Assembly: GCA_020186115.1 (NCBI GenBank)
Contig: WSYJ01000060.1
Span: 1,488,001 to 1,552,000 of the forward strand
Origin: Histomonas meleagridis
Taxonomy: Eukaryota > Parabasalia > Tritrichomonadida > Dientamoebidae
DNA length: 64,000 nt
Direction: 5' to 3'
Position numbers and translations under genes: made by a program. The notes under the pieces are model-generated. The model had not been told where the DNA came from and ran no database searches. It saw only the letters and a program-made list of their open reading frames with translations. Of the stretch, positions 50,976 through 60,848 are shown one piece after another (the stretch's first letter is position 1; each line of letters begins with the position of its first letter).

Positions 50976-51590
50976 TTACCATTCATTAAGAAATTCCAAT
51001 CCAAAGTCCATAGCATAATCCTCGTCTTCTAATTGTGTGGAGAATTCTGGTGATTCCTCTTCAACGAAATATTTAGGTATATTTTGTGTTTCGTTCATTG
51101 TAATTTGTTCTTTTATATTTTCTTGTTGAGTATTATATATATCATTTGGATTTGATAATGAAACTCTTTGTAATTGATTCAAATTTGGTTGATTTATGTT
51201 ATTTTCTGACTGCGTTTGTGATGGTTGTATATAATTGTTATTTTGGGAATATATTTCATTAAACCTCCGAAGGCAACTAAATCTATTGCGAATATTAATC
51301 GATGTTCGACCTGGAAAATATTTCTCCATTAATTTCCATTTAGGACCAATTTCTTTATATTTTATCCTTAAAAATTCATCTTCTTCTGGACTCCACTTTC
51401 TTTTTACGGGAATTACTTTCAAGTGATATTGCCATCTTTCACGACATTGGCGTACCGAACGATTTGGCATTCCAGATGCAATTAGACCCCATTCATTTTC
51501 CCCGTATTTTTGAACAAGAAATTTAAGTGTCTCATCTTTTTCGCGTGTAAAATGTATTCTTTTGAGTTGTAATTTATCCTGAATTGTCAT
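50976..51590 (-). CDS. R2R3 Myb-like DNA-binding protein (paralogue 2)
   Basis: 204 residues. R2: RIHFTREKDETLKFLVQKYG, RSVRQCRERWQYHL; R3: RKWSPEEDEFLRIKYKEIG, RTSINIRNRFSCLRRFNEIY. It is collinear with paralogue 1 over about 110 residues and diverges in the Asn/Gln-rich and acidic C-terminus. On the minus strand AACGGTTATAAAATTCACATCATTTTG leads to the ATG, and a diverged copy of the conserved element follows upstream. Confidence 0.9.
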   Translation of the reverse strand: MTIQDKLQLKRIHFTREKDETLKFLVQKYGENEWGLIASGMPNRSVRQCRERWQYHLKVIPVKRKWSPEEDEFLRIKYKEIGPKWKLMEKYFPGRTSINIRNRFSCLRRFNEIYSQNNNYIQPSQTQSENNINQPNLNQLQRVSLSNPNDIYNTQQENIKEQITMNETQNIPKYFVEEESPEFSTQLEDEDYAMDFGLEFLNEW

Positions 51591-51660
51591 TCTTGGTGCA
51601 AAATGATGTGAATTTTATAACCGTTGTTTTTTTCAATGAGTTTCTAAAGGTATTCAATGT

Positions 51661-51705
51661 GTATTGAATTCTTCACAAATGATTAGCTGGGAAACTTTTT
51701 CTGTG
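51661..51705 (-). promoter_or_regulatory. Diverged Myb-upstream element, copy C
   Basis: On the minus strand AAAAAGTTTCCCAGCTAATC, then ATTTGTG and TTCAATAC keep the spacing of copies A and B about 70-115 bp upstream of the second Myb ATG. CAGCTAATC and TTTGTG are fully conserved. Confidence 0.5.
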
Positions 51706-52451
51706 CCATTCAAAAGTCGGATTCTTCCCAATTTCAGGCGGCCAACTAAAGCTGAAACAATAAATTTTCAAATGTTATTTTCTGAATTAAAATGTGTTAA
51801 AAAAAATTCATAAGCAAAACAACTATAAGAATAAGTAAAAGTCATGATATCAAATTTTAACTTCAAATGAGCTGATCAGCTCTATAAAACAAAACAAAAT
51901 AAAAAAGTAATCAAAAACCAAAGCGCCTTTTAAGTTCCTTTTCAAACACAACACTTTCTACCAAAAAACTTTATATGTTTGGTGATTTTTAATAATTATT
52001 TATTTTTTTAAATCATCGAATTTCTTTTATTAGAAGGCACTATCTTTAAGGAAAAATTTTTAAAATTCAAAACATCAGATTGTTTGACTTTTTCTGAAAT
52101 TTTCTTCATGAAAAAATGTTTAATAAATGATTTCATAGAAGGTAACCAGCACTTTAATTTTTATTCCACAAAACAAGAAAATCATTTTTTTTTTTCAATT
52201 CAAATAAAATTTTAAATAATTTTTTAAATTTAAAACAATAGTTATTAAATCTCACATTTTTTTTTAAAACACCACCAAAACCATCTATCCTGTGTGACAA
52301 CTACAACTCTTGAGAGTATGGAATTTTTTTTTTCAACAAATTTAACAAAAAGAAAAATAGCCATAAACGTCCTCCCAAATTTGAAAATAATTTTAACGAA
52401 TTTTAATCAAAATTTTGAGGGGTGTAATAAACTGTTTGTTTACATTTATTT
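51706..52451. other. Intergenic AT-rich region
   Basis: About 750 bp with long T runs. No gene and no clear promoter pair before the RhoGEF-kelch ATG. Confidence 0.45.
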
Positions 52452-55262
52452 ATGAAACAAAAATGGATTTATATTACAGACGCAAATGATATAGCTCATG
52501 CAAAACCTGCCAACAATTTTTTACGAATGAAAGCAAATGAAATATTAAAAACAATGGGATTTGACAATAACAAATACATATTGAAAATTAAAACGCCATT
52601 ATATTCGAAAGAGATTTCACCAAAAGCACGAGTTCTTAAAAGGTATCCAAATTTATTATTAACAAATAAGCCAGATCAATATGATCATCCAGCGTTCTCA
52701 CTTTCTATAGAACCGATTACTAAAAAACGAATTGTATCTTTGTTCGTTGATGTCAAAACCACGAATCAAATAGAAATTCCATCTTTTTGTGTCGATATAA
52801 ATCTTACTGAAAATAAATCTGGTCAAGAATTACTCCAAAAAATGGACGAATCATTCCAACTTCCTCACACAGATGGTTTTTGTTCATCTATTAATCCAAC
52901 TGATAGTATACAAAGCATATATAAACATTCCAAGAAGAACAAATTAACTTTTAAATGCACACTTACCACTGAATCTCTTCATATTATTGCCCAGCGTCAA
53001 AACATAATCAATGAAATCATTAAAACAGAATCCAATTATGTATCAAATTTATCTGTCATATTAAATTATTGGCAACCCAAGATCAAGAACTCGAAAATTT
53101 TCACGGACATTGACATCAACAAGATCTTCAAAGGCATTCCAGCCATATATAAATGTCATTTCTTATTTTTAGAGAATTTACGCAATCAAATCATCTCATA
53201 CAGTACCATTGTTTCTGATGCTTTTTTAGAATTTTCTGATTATTTCAAAGTTTCTTTACCATACATCTCCAACTATCCCAACATGATTCAATTGTTAACG
53301 CCTAAGATGAATAATCGAACACTTTTATTTCTTGATAAAGACGGGAATCAATTTTCATCATTTCTCATATTACCAGTTCAACGCATGCCACAATACTTAT
53401 TATTTCTCCGGCAATTAATAAAATATACTCCTAGTTCTCATCCAGATTCATCACGTCTAAAATTAGCGTTAAATAAAATCGAAAAAGTTACGTTCGAAAT
53501 GGATAAAGCATCGAAAAATGCGCAAAAGATTAATGACGTATTAATATTACAACAAAAGTTAACAAAACATATTCAACTTGTCGAAGCTTCACGTTATATT
53601 AAAAGGATTATTAATGTGAAATATAAAAATCGGAATTATAAATTTTATTTATTTAATGACTTAATTACTATAAATCAATTCGATAAGAAAACAGAAACAA
53701 TTTTATATTATCAAAAAATTATAAATTTTAAATATTTCCCTTCCTTTAATTCTTTGTCATTTTTCGATAAAAATAAATTACGAAAAATACAATTCGAAAG
53801 TTCAAGTGATTATTCATTAATTATTACACAAATAGAACAAATTCGAAAAGAATTATATCAACGAATTAATGAAATTGACATTGATAATATGTTTATATGG
53901 AGTAATCCAACATTATTAAAGAAATTACCATTAGCAATTGAATCACGCTCACTTACATATGAAAACATATTTTATTATTTTACTAATTGTAATTTAATCA
54001 TTTTAGATCCATATAAATTATCCTTAAATTTAATACATTTAAAACAACAACGTTTTGGTTATTCTTTATGTAATAATAAGAATTTATTTTATTTAATTGG
54101 AGGTGTTAATAATCATAAAGAATATTTTAATGATATTATTGAGTTTAATTGTAATACGAAACAATTTATTAAAATTAATACAATAAATTCCGAAATATTT
54201 GAACCTCGTTGTGAACATACATCGATTATATATTCAAATAAAATTTATATTTTTGGAGGAAGAAACAAAGAGAAATATTTTAATACAATAATATGTTTTT
54301 CTTTATTAGAAAATAAATTTTATGAAATCGATGTTAAAAATCAAACATTACCGAATCAAAGATCTTTACATTCTGCGATATTAAAACAAAATTATATGTT
54401 AATTTATGGCGGACGGAATCATCGAATTGTATTTAATGACATTTGGTTATTTGATTTAATGAATTATAAATGGAATCAAATAACTTCGAATAATATCCCT
54501 AAAAGATTCGGTCATAACACTATAAATATTAATGATTATATAATAAACATCGGCGGTACTAACGATGGAATTAATGGAATTCCGATTCTAATATATAAAT
54601 TAAATGGATATAATATCGAAAAGGTTCAACAATATGAATCGTTTGGTAATTTCCCGAATTTAATCATAAACTTTGGTATTTGTTCTGACATTGAGAACAA
54701 GTTAATCATGTTTCATGTTTCATCTTTTTTCATCATTACATTACCGAAAATTATCATAAACGAAATCGAAAGCATTAAAATTAATAATAAGAAACGAAGT
54801 GAAACAATTAAAGATATTAAAGCACATTACTTTAAAGATAATAATAATATGTTTAGTAAAGATACAACATCAACATTACATATGTATCGAACTACAAGAC
54901 AAAACTCAACAATTAATAACTTTAATATGATTCGAGGAGAAGAAAATGTGAAAAATGATGACGATGAAGACGATGAAGAAAATTCGTTCCAATCTTCTTC
55001 TGAAACATTTAGCTCGGAACAAAGTAATAATTCGAGTAAAGACTTCAGAAGAAAGAAATCATTGGATATGATCCCAATTAAAGAGGATATTTATAAGAAG
55101 AAGCAAAGAAAATATACTTTGCAACCACTGAAAAGAGAAAACGGTGTAAAAAAAAGAAATATGAAACATAACATGAGAAATGCAAGCAGATTGAATTTTA
55201 GTGAGGAAGAACTACAAAATGAGGCAGACAGGGAAAAGGATAAATCAATTTTGGAATCATAA
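52452..55262 (+). CDS. RhoGEF (DH-PH) protein with kelch repeats
   Basis: 936 residues. An N-terminal region of about 180 is unassigned. The DH domain (about 190-375) starts RQNIINEIIKTESNYVSNLS and contains FLILPVQRMPQYLLFLRQLI and a TPSSHPD loop. A PH-like domain follows (about 385-475; KYKNRNYKFYLFNDLI). Kelch repeats (about 530-790) are marked by LFYLIGGVNNHKEYFNDI, KIYIFGGRNKEKYF, YMLIYGGRNHRIVFNDIWLF and YIINIGGTNDG. The tail is acidic then basic. DH-PH activates Rho-type GTPases; the kelch propeller probably binds a partner. Second RhoGEF in the window, with a different architecture from the first. Confidence 0.85.
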   Translation: MKQKWIYITDANDIAHAKPANNFLRMKANEILKTMGFDNNKYILKIKTPLYSKEISPKARVLKRYPNLLLTNKPDQYDHPAFSLSIEPITKKRIVSLFVDVKTTNQIEIPSFCVDINLTENKSGQELLQKMDESFQLPHTDGFCSSINPTDSIQSIYKHSKKNKLTFKCTLTTESLHIIAQRQNIINEIIKTESNYVSNLSVILNYWQPKIKNSKIFTDIDINKIFKGIPAIYKCHFLFLENLRNQIISYSTIVSDAFLEFSDYFKVSLPYISNYPNMIQLLTPKMNNRTLLFLDKDGNQFSSFLILPVQRMPQYLLFLRQLIKYTPSSHPDSSRLKLALNKIEKVTFEMDKASKNAQKINDVLILQQKLTKHIQLVEASRYIKRIINVKYKNRNYKFYLFNDLITINQFDKKTETILYYQKIINFKYFPSFNSLSFFDKNKLRKIQFESSSDYSLIITQIEQIRKELYQRINEIDIDNMFIWSNPTLLKKLPLAIESRSLTYENIFYYFTNCNLIILDPYKLSLNLIHLKQQRFGYSLCNNKNLFYLIGGVNNHKEYFNDIIEFNCNTKQFIKINTINSEIFEPRCEHTSIIYSNKIYIFGGRNKEKYFNTIICFSLLENKFYEIDVKNQTLPNQRSLHSAILKQNYMLIYGGRNHRIVFNDIWLFDLMNYKWNQITSNNIPKRFGHNTININDYIINIGGTNDGINGIPILIYKLNGYNIEKVQQYESFGNFPNLIINFGICSDIENKLIMFHVSSFFIITLPKIIINEIESIKINNKKRSETIKDIKAHYFKDNNNMFSKDTTSTLHMYRTTRQNSTINNFNMIRGEENVKNDDDEDDEENSFQSSSETFSSEQSNNSSKDFRRKKSLDMIPIKEDIYKKKQRKYTLQPLKRENGVKKRNMKHNMRNASRLNFSEEELQNEADREKDKSILES

Positions 55263-56061
55263 ATTGTTGTTAAAAATAAAAATATAAATGCGAGCGAATT
55301 TTGTTTTTATTTGATATGAAACAGGGCGAAGTTTTGGTGGAACGAATAGAGAAAAAGTTGTAAATTAAAGACCCAACTATTCAAATTAGGCAATTCCACT
55401 GTGCGTTAAGTCTATCATGTTTACAATAAATTTAATTGACATCGACAATATTCAATAATCAAAAGATTTACAAAAAATTGTAATTTGATCAATCTTTTGA
55501 GATATCAAAAATTTTATTAATTTTATTTGTAAATTATGCTTATCTTTAGTGGATTAAGACAGTACATAACTCAGTTTTGTATGTTTTTGGTTGAAGCATT
55601 TTCTTAGGTTTACTCACATCGTTCCGTTTTTTTGAAGAAATCATTTTCAACGCACTCATAGAAAAAAAAAAGATTACTTGTTATTTGAGACATTTTTCAG
55701 TTTGTTATGGTCTTCTAAACCGAAATTTGAATACAGAAAAATTAAAAATTAAACCTATACAACCGTTGTGGAGAACAAAACGAGGCAAACTCAAATCGAT
55801 GAAAAGATTAATTTTAAAAACTTGTTGAACATAACCTAATTCATATGAATGTATACACACACACGCACCTTAAAACCACATAAACTACTAGAATTTTATG
55901 GGGTTTCAAATATTTGTAATCTTTTTGTTTCGTTCGAACGAAGATTACCGCACAAAGTGTTGAAATAGTACTAAATTTTCAATGCACTGTCAAACCAGAA
56001 ATCAAAAGTTTTGAAACTATTCAAAACGACTTTTTGAAAGAAAATTTCTTCATTTCACAAA
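55263..56061. other. Intergenic AT-rich region
   Basis: About 800 bp. A short CA run near 55855 and ACAACCGTTGT near 55759 (palindromic) were seen. CGACTTTTTG at 56028-56037 lies before the GTPase ATG. No gene. Confidence 0.45.
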
Positions 56062-56568
56062 ATGAAGTGCAATGTTGTGTTTTTTGGAGATAAACGCGTT
56101 GGTAAATCATCATTGATCAGACGTTTCGTTGATGGCATTTTTGTGCAAAATCCTGTTCCAGTTATTGGTTCAAACATTCAAGATCATTCAATTGTTATAG
56201 ACGATGAAAATGTTGAATATAAAATATTTGATCAATGTGGATCAGAAGAATTCCCAACTGTAAGAAAAATGAGGATAAAACAAGGAAATTGTTATCTCAT
56301 AAATTATTCAATTGAAAACCAAACATCATTCGAGTCAGTCGAAGAATATTACAAATATATTATAGAAGTTGTAGGTAAAGATGTTCCAATCATAATATGT
56401 GCAAATAAATGCGATCTTGAGGAAGAGCGTGCTGTATCTAAATTAAGTGGTGAGGGCCTTGCCAAAAGATTGGGAGTGGAATGCATTGAGACATCAGCAT
56501 TATCCAACATAAATGTTGATGATACATTTATTACCCTTGCCAGAATGGTTCGCAAATCATCAAAGTAA
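56062..56568 (+). CDS. Ras-like small GTPase, divergent and without lipid anchor
   Basis: 168 residues. G1 is GDKRVGKSS (9-17), G3 DQCGSEEF (57-64), G4 ANKCDLE (near 113-119), G5 ETSAL (near 145). The effector loop reads PVPVIGS, so the usual switch I Thr is Val, and the catalytic Gln of DTAGQE is Ser61. The C-terminus ends RKSSK with no prenylation cysteine. It should bind nucleotide, but hydrolysis and magnesium-dependent switching may be altered. Rab-like in overall pattern; the exact branch is unclear. Confidence 0.8.
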   Translation: MKCNVVFFGDKRVGKSSLIRRFVDGIFVQNPVPVIGSNIQDHSIVIDDENVEYKIFDQCGSEEFPTVRKMRIKQGNCYLINYSIENQTSFESVEEYYKYIIEVVGKDVPIIICANKCDLEEERAVSKLSGEGLAKRLGVECIETSALSNINVDDTFITLARMVRKSSK

Positions 56569-56956
56569 AGCAATGCAAACATCTTGTTTTTGAGAAAAAA
56601 ACAATATGAGGAATGAGTGTTGATCATCGATGTTTTGACAATAAATATGTTTTCATAAAGCAAGTAACAAACTTTGTATTTATTTATAAAACAGGATTTT
56701 TGTGTTTCTGATGCAATTTTATGCCTTTGCCATGAATACCAACAATTTTTGCAAAAATGAATATTAGGTGATTTTAATTAAAATTTGGTGTTTTTCAATT
56801 TTAACATTTTGATTATTTGCCATATCTTATCTTGATTATTTCATTAATTAATGAAGTTGCTAATCATTCTTTTAAAGTTTTTCAAAAGAAAAAAAGATAT
56901 CATTGTCACTTTTTATTTATGATTACGGTTTCATAAGATCTAACCTGAATGTCTTC
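56569..56956. other. Intergenic region with promoter and short upstream ORF
   Basis: CACTTTTT (56907-56914) lies 43 bp before the next gene's ATG. Between them ATG 56919 opens a five-codon frame ending TAA 56936, out of frame with the gene. Confidence 0.45.
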
Positions 56957-57814
56957 ATGCTTGATATCTTAAACAAAATATCAGATGACATTAAAAGTAA
57001 AAAGGCTGAATTACATATTGACAAAATTATAAATGAATATATGATTGAAATCATCGAAAAATGCAAACAATCTGAATTATTGAAAGATATAGTTCAGAAA
57101 TTAAAACAACTACCAAATGAATTATCTTCTGAATATATTTTTAGGAGCTCTATTACTGTAACAATTCAAAGTTTTTTGGCTCAACATAATTTGGAAAAAT
57201 TAGATGAGTTACTTATTAACTATCTAAATGAAAGCTACAACGCATTGACAAAATGCAAAGAAAGGTATGTGTTTAGTGTTGAATTAAAGGAATATGAAGA
57301 TAAGTTATCTCGAGTTATTTCTATTCCAACCAAAGTCTCTTTATCAGACTTTGGCATTGGTATTATATTAGCCTTCCGTGGTAATTTCACCCATCTTATG
57401 CAATTTAAAATTCGTTCGAAATATTACGGGATTTTTAATGAAGACTATGATGATGAAGAAAATGCAGTAGACTGGATTTTAGATAAACTCAAGTTAACAG
57501 AAAGTACAAAAATATCCTTTGAATATGATTTTGGTGAAGGATATAAATTTAATGTAAAATTAATTGGACGCGAAAATGAATCAATTTCACCATACCCATA
57601 CGTAAAAGACGGTAAAGGTCATGGGATATGGGAAGATAATTACCATTTCCTTCGAATGTATTATGAAGATCCAAATGCTTCAGTAGCCGATTACATTGGA
57701 GAAGACAAAGCTGTAAAGGATTTATACAATTTTAATCAGGAAGAATATAACCAGAATGAAATTAATGAATATATTTCCAACCTCTTCATGATTTGTCATA
57801 AAAATTGTAGATAA
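56957..57814 (+). CDS. pRiA4b ORF3-like domain protein
   Basis: 285 residues from ATG 56957; the in-frame TTG at 56903 lies in the promoter. A helical N-terminal half is followed by a domain like PF07929 (plasmid pRiA4b ORF-3-like): RYVFSVELKEYEDKLSRVIS, IPTKVSLSDFGIGIILAFRG, THLMQFKIRSKYYGI, then KISFEYDFGEGYKFNVKLIG and PYPYVKDGKGHGIWED. The bacterial form reads IWRRIxVP, TLxDLHxxIQxAMGW, HLHxF, YxYDFGDxWxH and YPxxxDG. The domain is mainly prokaryotic and its function is not established. Confidence 0.65.
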   Translation: MLDILNKISDDIKSKKAELHIDKIINEYMIEIIEKCKQSELLKDIVQKLKQLPNELSSEYIFRSSITVTIQSFLAQHNLEKLDELLINYLNESYNALTKCKERYVFSVELKEYEDKLSRVISIPTKVSLSDFGIGIILAFRGNFTHLMQFKIRSKYYGIFNEDYDDEENAVDWILDKLKLTESTKISFEYDFGEGYKFNVKLIGRENESISPYPYVKDGKGHGIWEDNYHFLRMYYEDPNASVADYIGEDKAVKDLYNFNQEEYNQNEINEYISNLFMICHKNCR

Positions 57815-58160
57815 ATTTTTTTTGAAATATTTTTTAGATGCTAAAAATATTATTCAATGAATAAAATGTTATAGTTAACTTACATTTAAAATATTTGAGC
57901 ACAATTCATTAAATTGATTCAAAATTTGAAATTTTCCTTTATCCAATTATAAAATACATATAACTTTCTTTGAAAGTAATAATGAAAATAAATCATTTTT
58001 TAATCAAAAGAAATTATGAATCACACGAAGAAAGACAAGACACAAATATAAACTTCAGAATAACTTAATAAAGCTCATAAAATTTTTTGAACTGCGAAAA
58101 TCAATACAATATAATCGTTAATCTTGAGAAATTTCTCCTCGACCATTTCTTTAATTCTTC
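57815..58160. other. Intergenic AT-rich region
   Basis: About 350 bp. Nothing recognised beyond possible Inr-like TCAT words before the RTEL1 ATG. Confidence 0.4.
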
Positions 58161-60644
58161 ATGGAAGTTAACATAAACAATGTTAATGTTAGCTTCCCTT
58201 ATCAACCATATCCAGTTCAGAATGATTTTATGTCCAAAGTAATTGAGTCAATTGATACAGGGCAATATGCTCTCCTTGAGTCTCCGACTGGAACAGGAAA
58301 AACACTTTCGTTACTTTGTTCTGCCCTTTCATGGCGGCGTCAAAATAAAGCAGAAGTTCAAATTGTTTATGCATCTCGAACACATTCTCAACTTTCAAAC
58401 GTAATGAAAGAACTTAAAAAGACAGTTTTCCGTCCTTCTGTTTCACACGTTGCTTCACGATCTATTTTATGCTTAAATGATTTTGTCAGAAATCGGGATG
58501 TTGGAGATCAAGCACGTTTTTGTTATCAAGTAAGAAAACTTCGAACATGTATCTATGCCAACGACCAACAAATTATTTCCGCTGCTGAAACTCTTTTAAA
58601 CAGATGTCTAGACATTGAAGAATTCATAGCTGAATGTGATAATTTTCGAGTTTGTCCATATTTCACAGCCCAAATTAATTCCAAAAAAGCCGGATTAGTT
58701 CTCACACCATACACATATCTTGTAGATCCAATTGTTAGCAGTTACATGCCTATGGAATATATGAGTGGATCTATTCTTATTCTTGACGAAGCCCATAACT
58801 TCCCAGATCAATGTTCCAACAGCATGTCTTTTGATCTTCCGTTTTATCTTGTTAGCAAAGCGCATGCTGCCCTAACTAAAATCCATAACGCGAACTTTGC
58901 TGTAGCCCAAAGTCAGACTACTATTGATTTTTTTAAAGTTGGGGTTGCTCGTGCAGCAATGGAACGCCTTTATCGCACACTTCTTTCACTCGAAAGCGAC
59001 AGCGAATTTTCACAAATCATTTCATTGAAACAAACCGAAAACAATTTCCAAGCTTTACAAAAGGACGTTAATTTTCTCTTTCAAATTTTTGACTCAGCAA
59101 AAATTGATGAAGTCACCGGCACATCTATTCGTCTTACACTTGATGATGTTTTAGCTCAAGCTATTCCATTAGGTCTTGAAAATGACTCTACATATGCACT
59201 TGAACGTGTAATGCATTTTCTTCAAACCGTTTTTCATAACAGTCAAATTAATCGGCAAGAGGATTATCAATACCTTAACAGCCTATATACTGTTTGCCTT
59301 ACTAATCAGCCCGCTATTTCGCTTTTATGTTTTTCATCGAATCCAGGATTTATGCGAATTATCAATGAGAAAAAACCACGAACAGTTATTCTTACATCGG
59401 GAACACTTTCGCCAATGGACTCATTTGCGCAAGAGATTGATCCCTCCAACCAATTATTTCCGATACGTTTAGAGAATAATCATGTTGCTAATCCTAACCA
59501 AATATTTGTTGGAATTGTTGGCAAAGGCGTTGATAACAATCGATTTCATTTTGTTTATACCAATCGTAAGAGCGATAAACTCAAAAAAGATTGCGTCAAA
59601 TCATTAGCCACCATTTATAACATTGTTCCATCAGGCGCGTTAACATTTTTCCCATCATTTTCTATGCTTGAGGAATACGCGCCACTTCTTCTTGAATCCA
59701 ACCAAAGTAAAAAGCGGATTTTTATCGAACCACGAAACGCATCGAAGATGCAGTTAGTGTTTAATAACTTCCAACAAGCTGCTCCTAAAGGCGCTGCGTT
59801 GATGGCGGTGTGTCGCGGCAAGATGTCGGAAGGCTTAGACTTTGCCGACGATTTCGCGCGGTGCGTTTGCGTCGTCGGAATTCCGTTTCCAAATTACTCC
59901 GATTTCCACGTCGAGTTTAAGAGGGAATGGCTGGAGAGAAGGCAAGCGGGAAGCGGCAAGAAATGGTACATCGAATCCGCCATTCGAGCCGTGAACCAAG
60001 CTATAGGCCGCGCGATTCGGCATAAGGATGATTACGCGGCCATCCTATTAATGGATGAAAGGTATAACGGGTTCAAGAACTTAATATCGAAATGGATTCG
60101 TCCATCAATACATGTAATTGATAATTGGGAAAAACTAATTTCGGAATTACAAAATTTCTTTTTTGAGAAAGAGAATATTATTTACACTGAAAATAAAACG
60201 AAAGTGATGATGAGTAATAAAAATATTACAAAAAATAGTATTAAAAAATTGGATAAAAAAGAAGAAGAAAAAGAAATTGTTCCATTACATAAAAGAAAAG
60301 TAGACGATTCAAGGCCCGTTTCACTTCAAATGTCGCACTCAAAAGAATTCAAACAAAAACTGACACCGATAGATATGCAAAAAGGTCTCGCGTCACTTTT
60401 TACATTGTCAAAAACAGATTCACAACAAAACTTAAAACAAGATAAAAGCCAAGTGAAAATTAAACAAAATGATATCTTCGAGAAATTGGCTGAAAAGGCA
60501 AAATTTAAAGAAGAAAAAATTTGCGCTTTTTGTAATAAAAAAGAAGGTCAAATGAAGAAAATGAAATGTTCGCATTTTGTCTGTTTGGAATGTTTCGACT
60601 TTATGTCAAGTCTACAAATGAAATGTCCAAAATGTAAGAAATAA
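58161..60644 (+). CDS. RTEL1: RTEL1-type iron-sulfur DNA helicase with RING
   Basis: 827 residues, superfamily 2 XPD/FANCJ class. Q-like motif FPYQPYPVQNDFM (12-24), Walker A ESPTGTGKTLSLL (near 40-52), motif Ia YASRTHSQLSNV. Four cysteines in the Fe-S position (LCLND, RFCYQ, RTCIY, RVCPYF; about 103-165), DEAHN near 209, then SGTLSPMDSF and motif VI RAVNQAIGRAIRH. The C-terminus has a C4-type RING (CAFCNKKEG, KCSHFVCLECF, CPKC; about 790-827), as in animal RTEL1. RTEL1 unwinds D-loops, T-loops and G-quadruplexes in genome and telomere maintenance. Full length. Confidence 0.85.
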   Translation: MEVNINNVNVSFPYQPYPVQNDFMSKVIESIDTGQYALLESPTGTGKTLSLLCSALSWRRQNKAEVQIVYASRTHSQLSNVMKELKKTVFRPSVSHVASRSILCLNDFVRNRDVGDQARFCYQVRKLRTCIYANDQQIISAAETLLNRCLDIEEFIAECDNFRVCPYFTAQINSKKAGLVLTPYTYLVDPIVSSYMPMEYMSGSILILDEAHNFPDQCSNSMSFDLPFYLVSKAHAALTKIHNANFAVAQSQTTIDFFKVGVARAAMERLYRTLLSLESDSEFSQIISLKQTENNFQALQKDVNFLFQIFDSAKIDEVTGTSIRLTLDDVLAQAIPLGLENDSTYALERVMHFLQTVFHNSQINRQEDYQYLNSLYTVCLTNQPAISLLCFSSNPGFMRIINEKKPRTVILTSGTLSPMDSFAQEIDPSNQLFPIRLENNHVANPNQIFVGIVGKGVDNNRFHFVYTNRKSDKLKKDCVKSLATIYNIVPSGALTFFPSFSMLEEYAPLLLESNQSKKRIFIEPRNASKMQLVFNNFQQAAPKGAALMAVCRGKMSEGLDFADDFARCVCVVGIPFPNYSDFHVEFKREWLERRQAGSGKKWYIESAIRAVNQAIGRAIRHKDDYAAILLMDERYNGFKNLISKWIRPSIHVIDNWEKLISELQNFFFEKENIIYTENKTKVMMSNKNITKNSIKKLDKKEEEKEIVPLHKRKVDDSRPVSLQMSHSKEFKQKLTPIDMQKGLASLFTLSKTDSQQNLKQDKSQVKIKQNDIFEKLAEKAKFKEEKICAFCNKKEGQMKKMKCSHFVCLECFDFMSSLQMKCPKCKK

Positions 60645-60730
60645 ATAGAATTTGTTTGTAAATGTTTTTTTAAATCATATCAATTGATTTGTCAATATTA
60701 AGAAATTACTCATTCTGTTTCTGATTTATT

Positions 60731-60749
60731 TATTTATTTATTTATTTAG
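60731..60749. repeat. ATTT microsatellite
   Basis: Five tandem ATTT/TTTA units after the RTEL1 gene. Confidence 0.7.
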
Positions 60750-60848
60750 AATCAGTTTAACAATATCAAAAAGAAAAAAAAAATTATTTCATTAAATATT
60801 TATAAATTCATAAATTTACATTAACAACTTTCAAAAGAAAAAATATTT

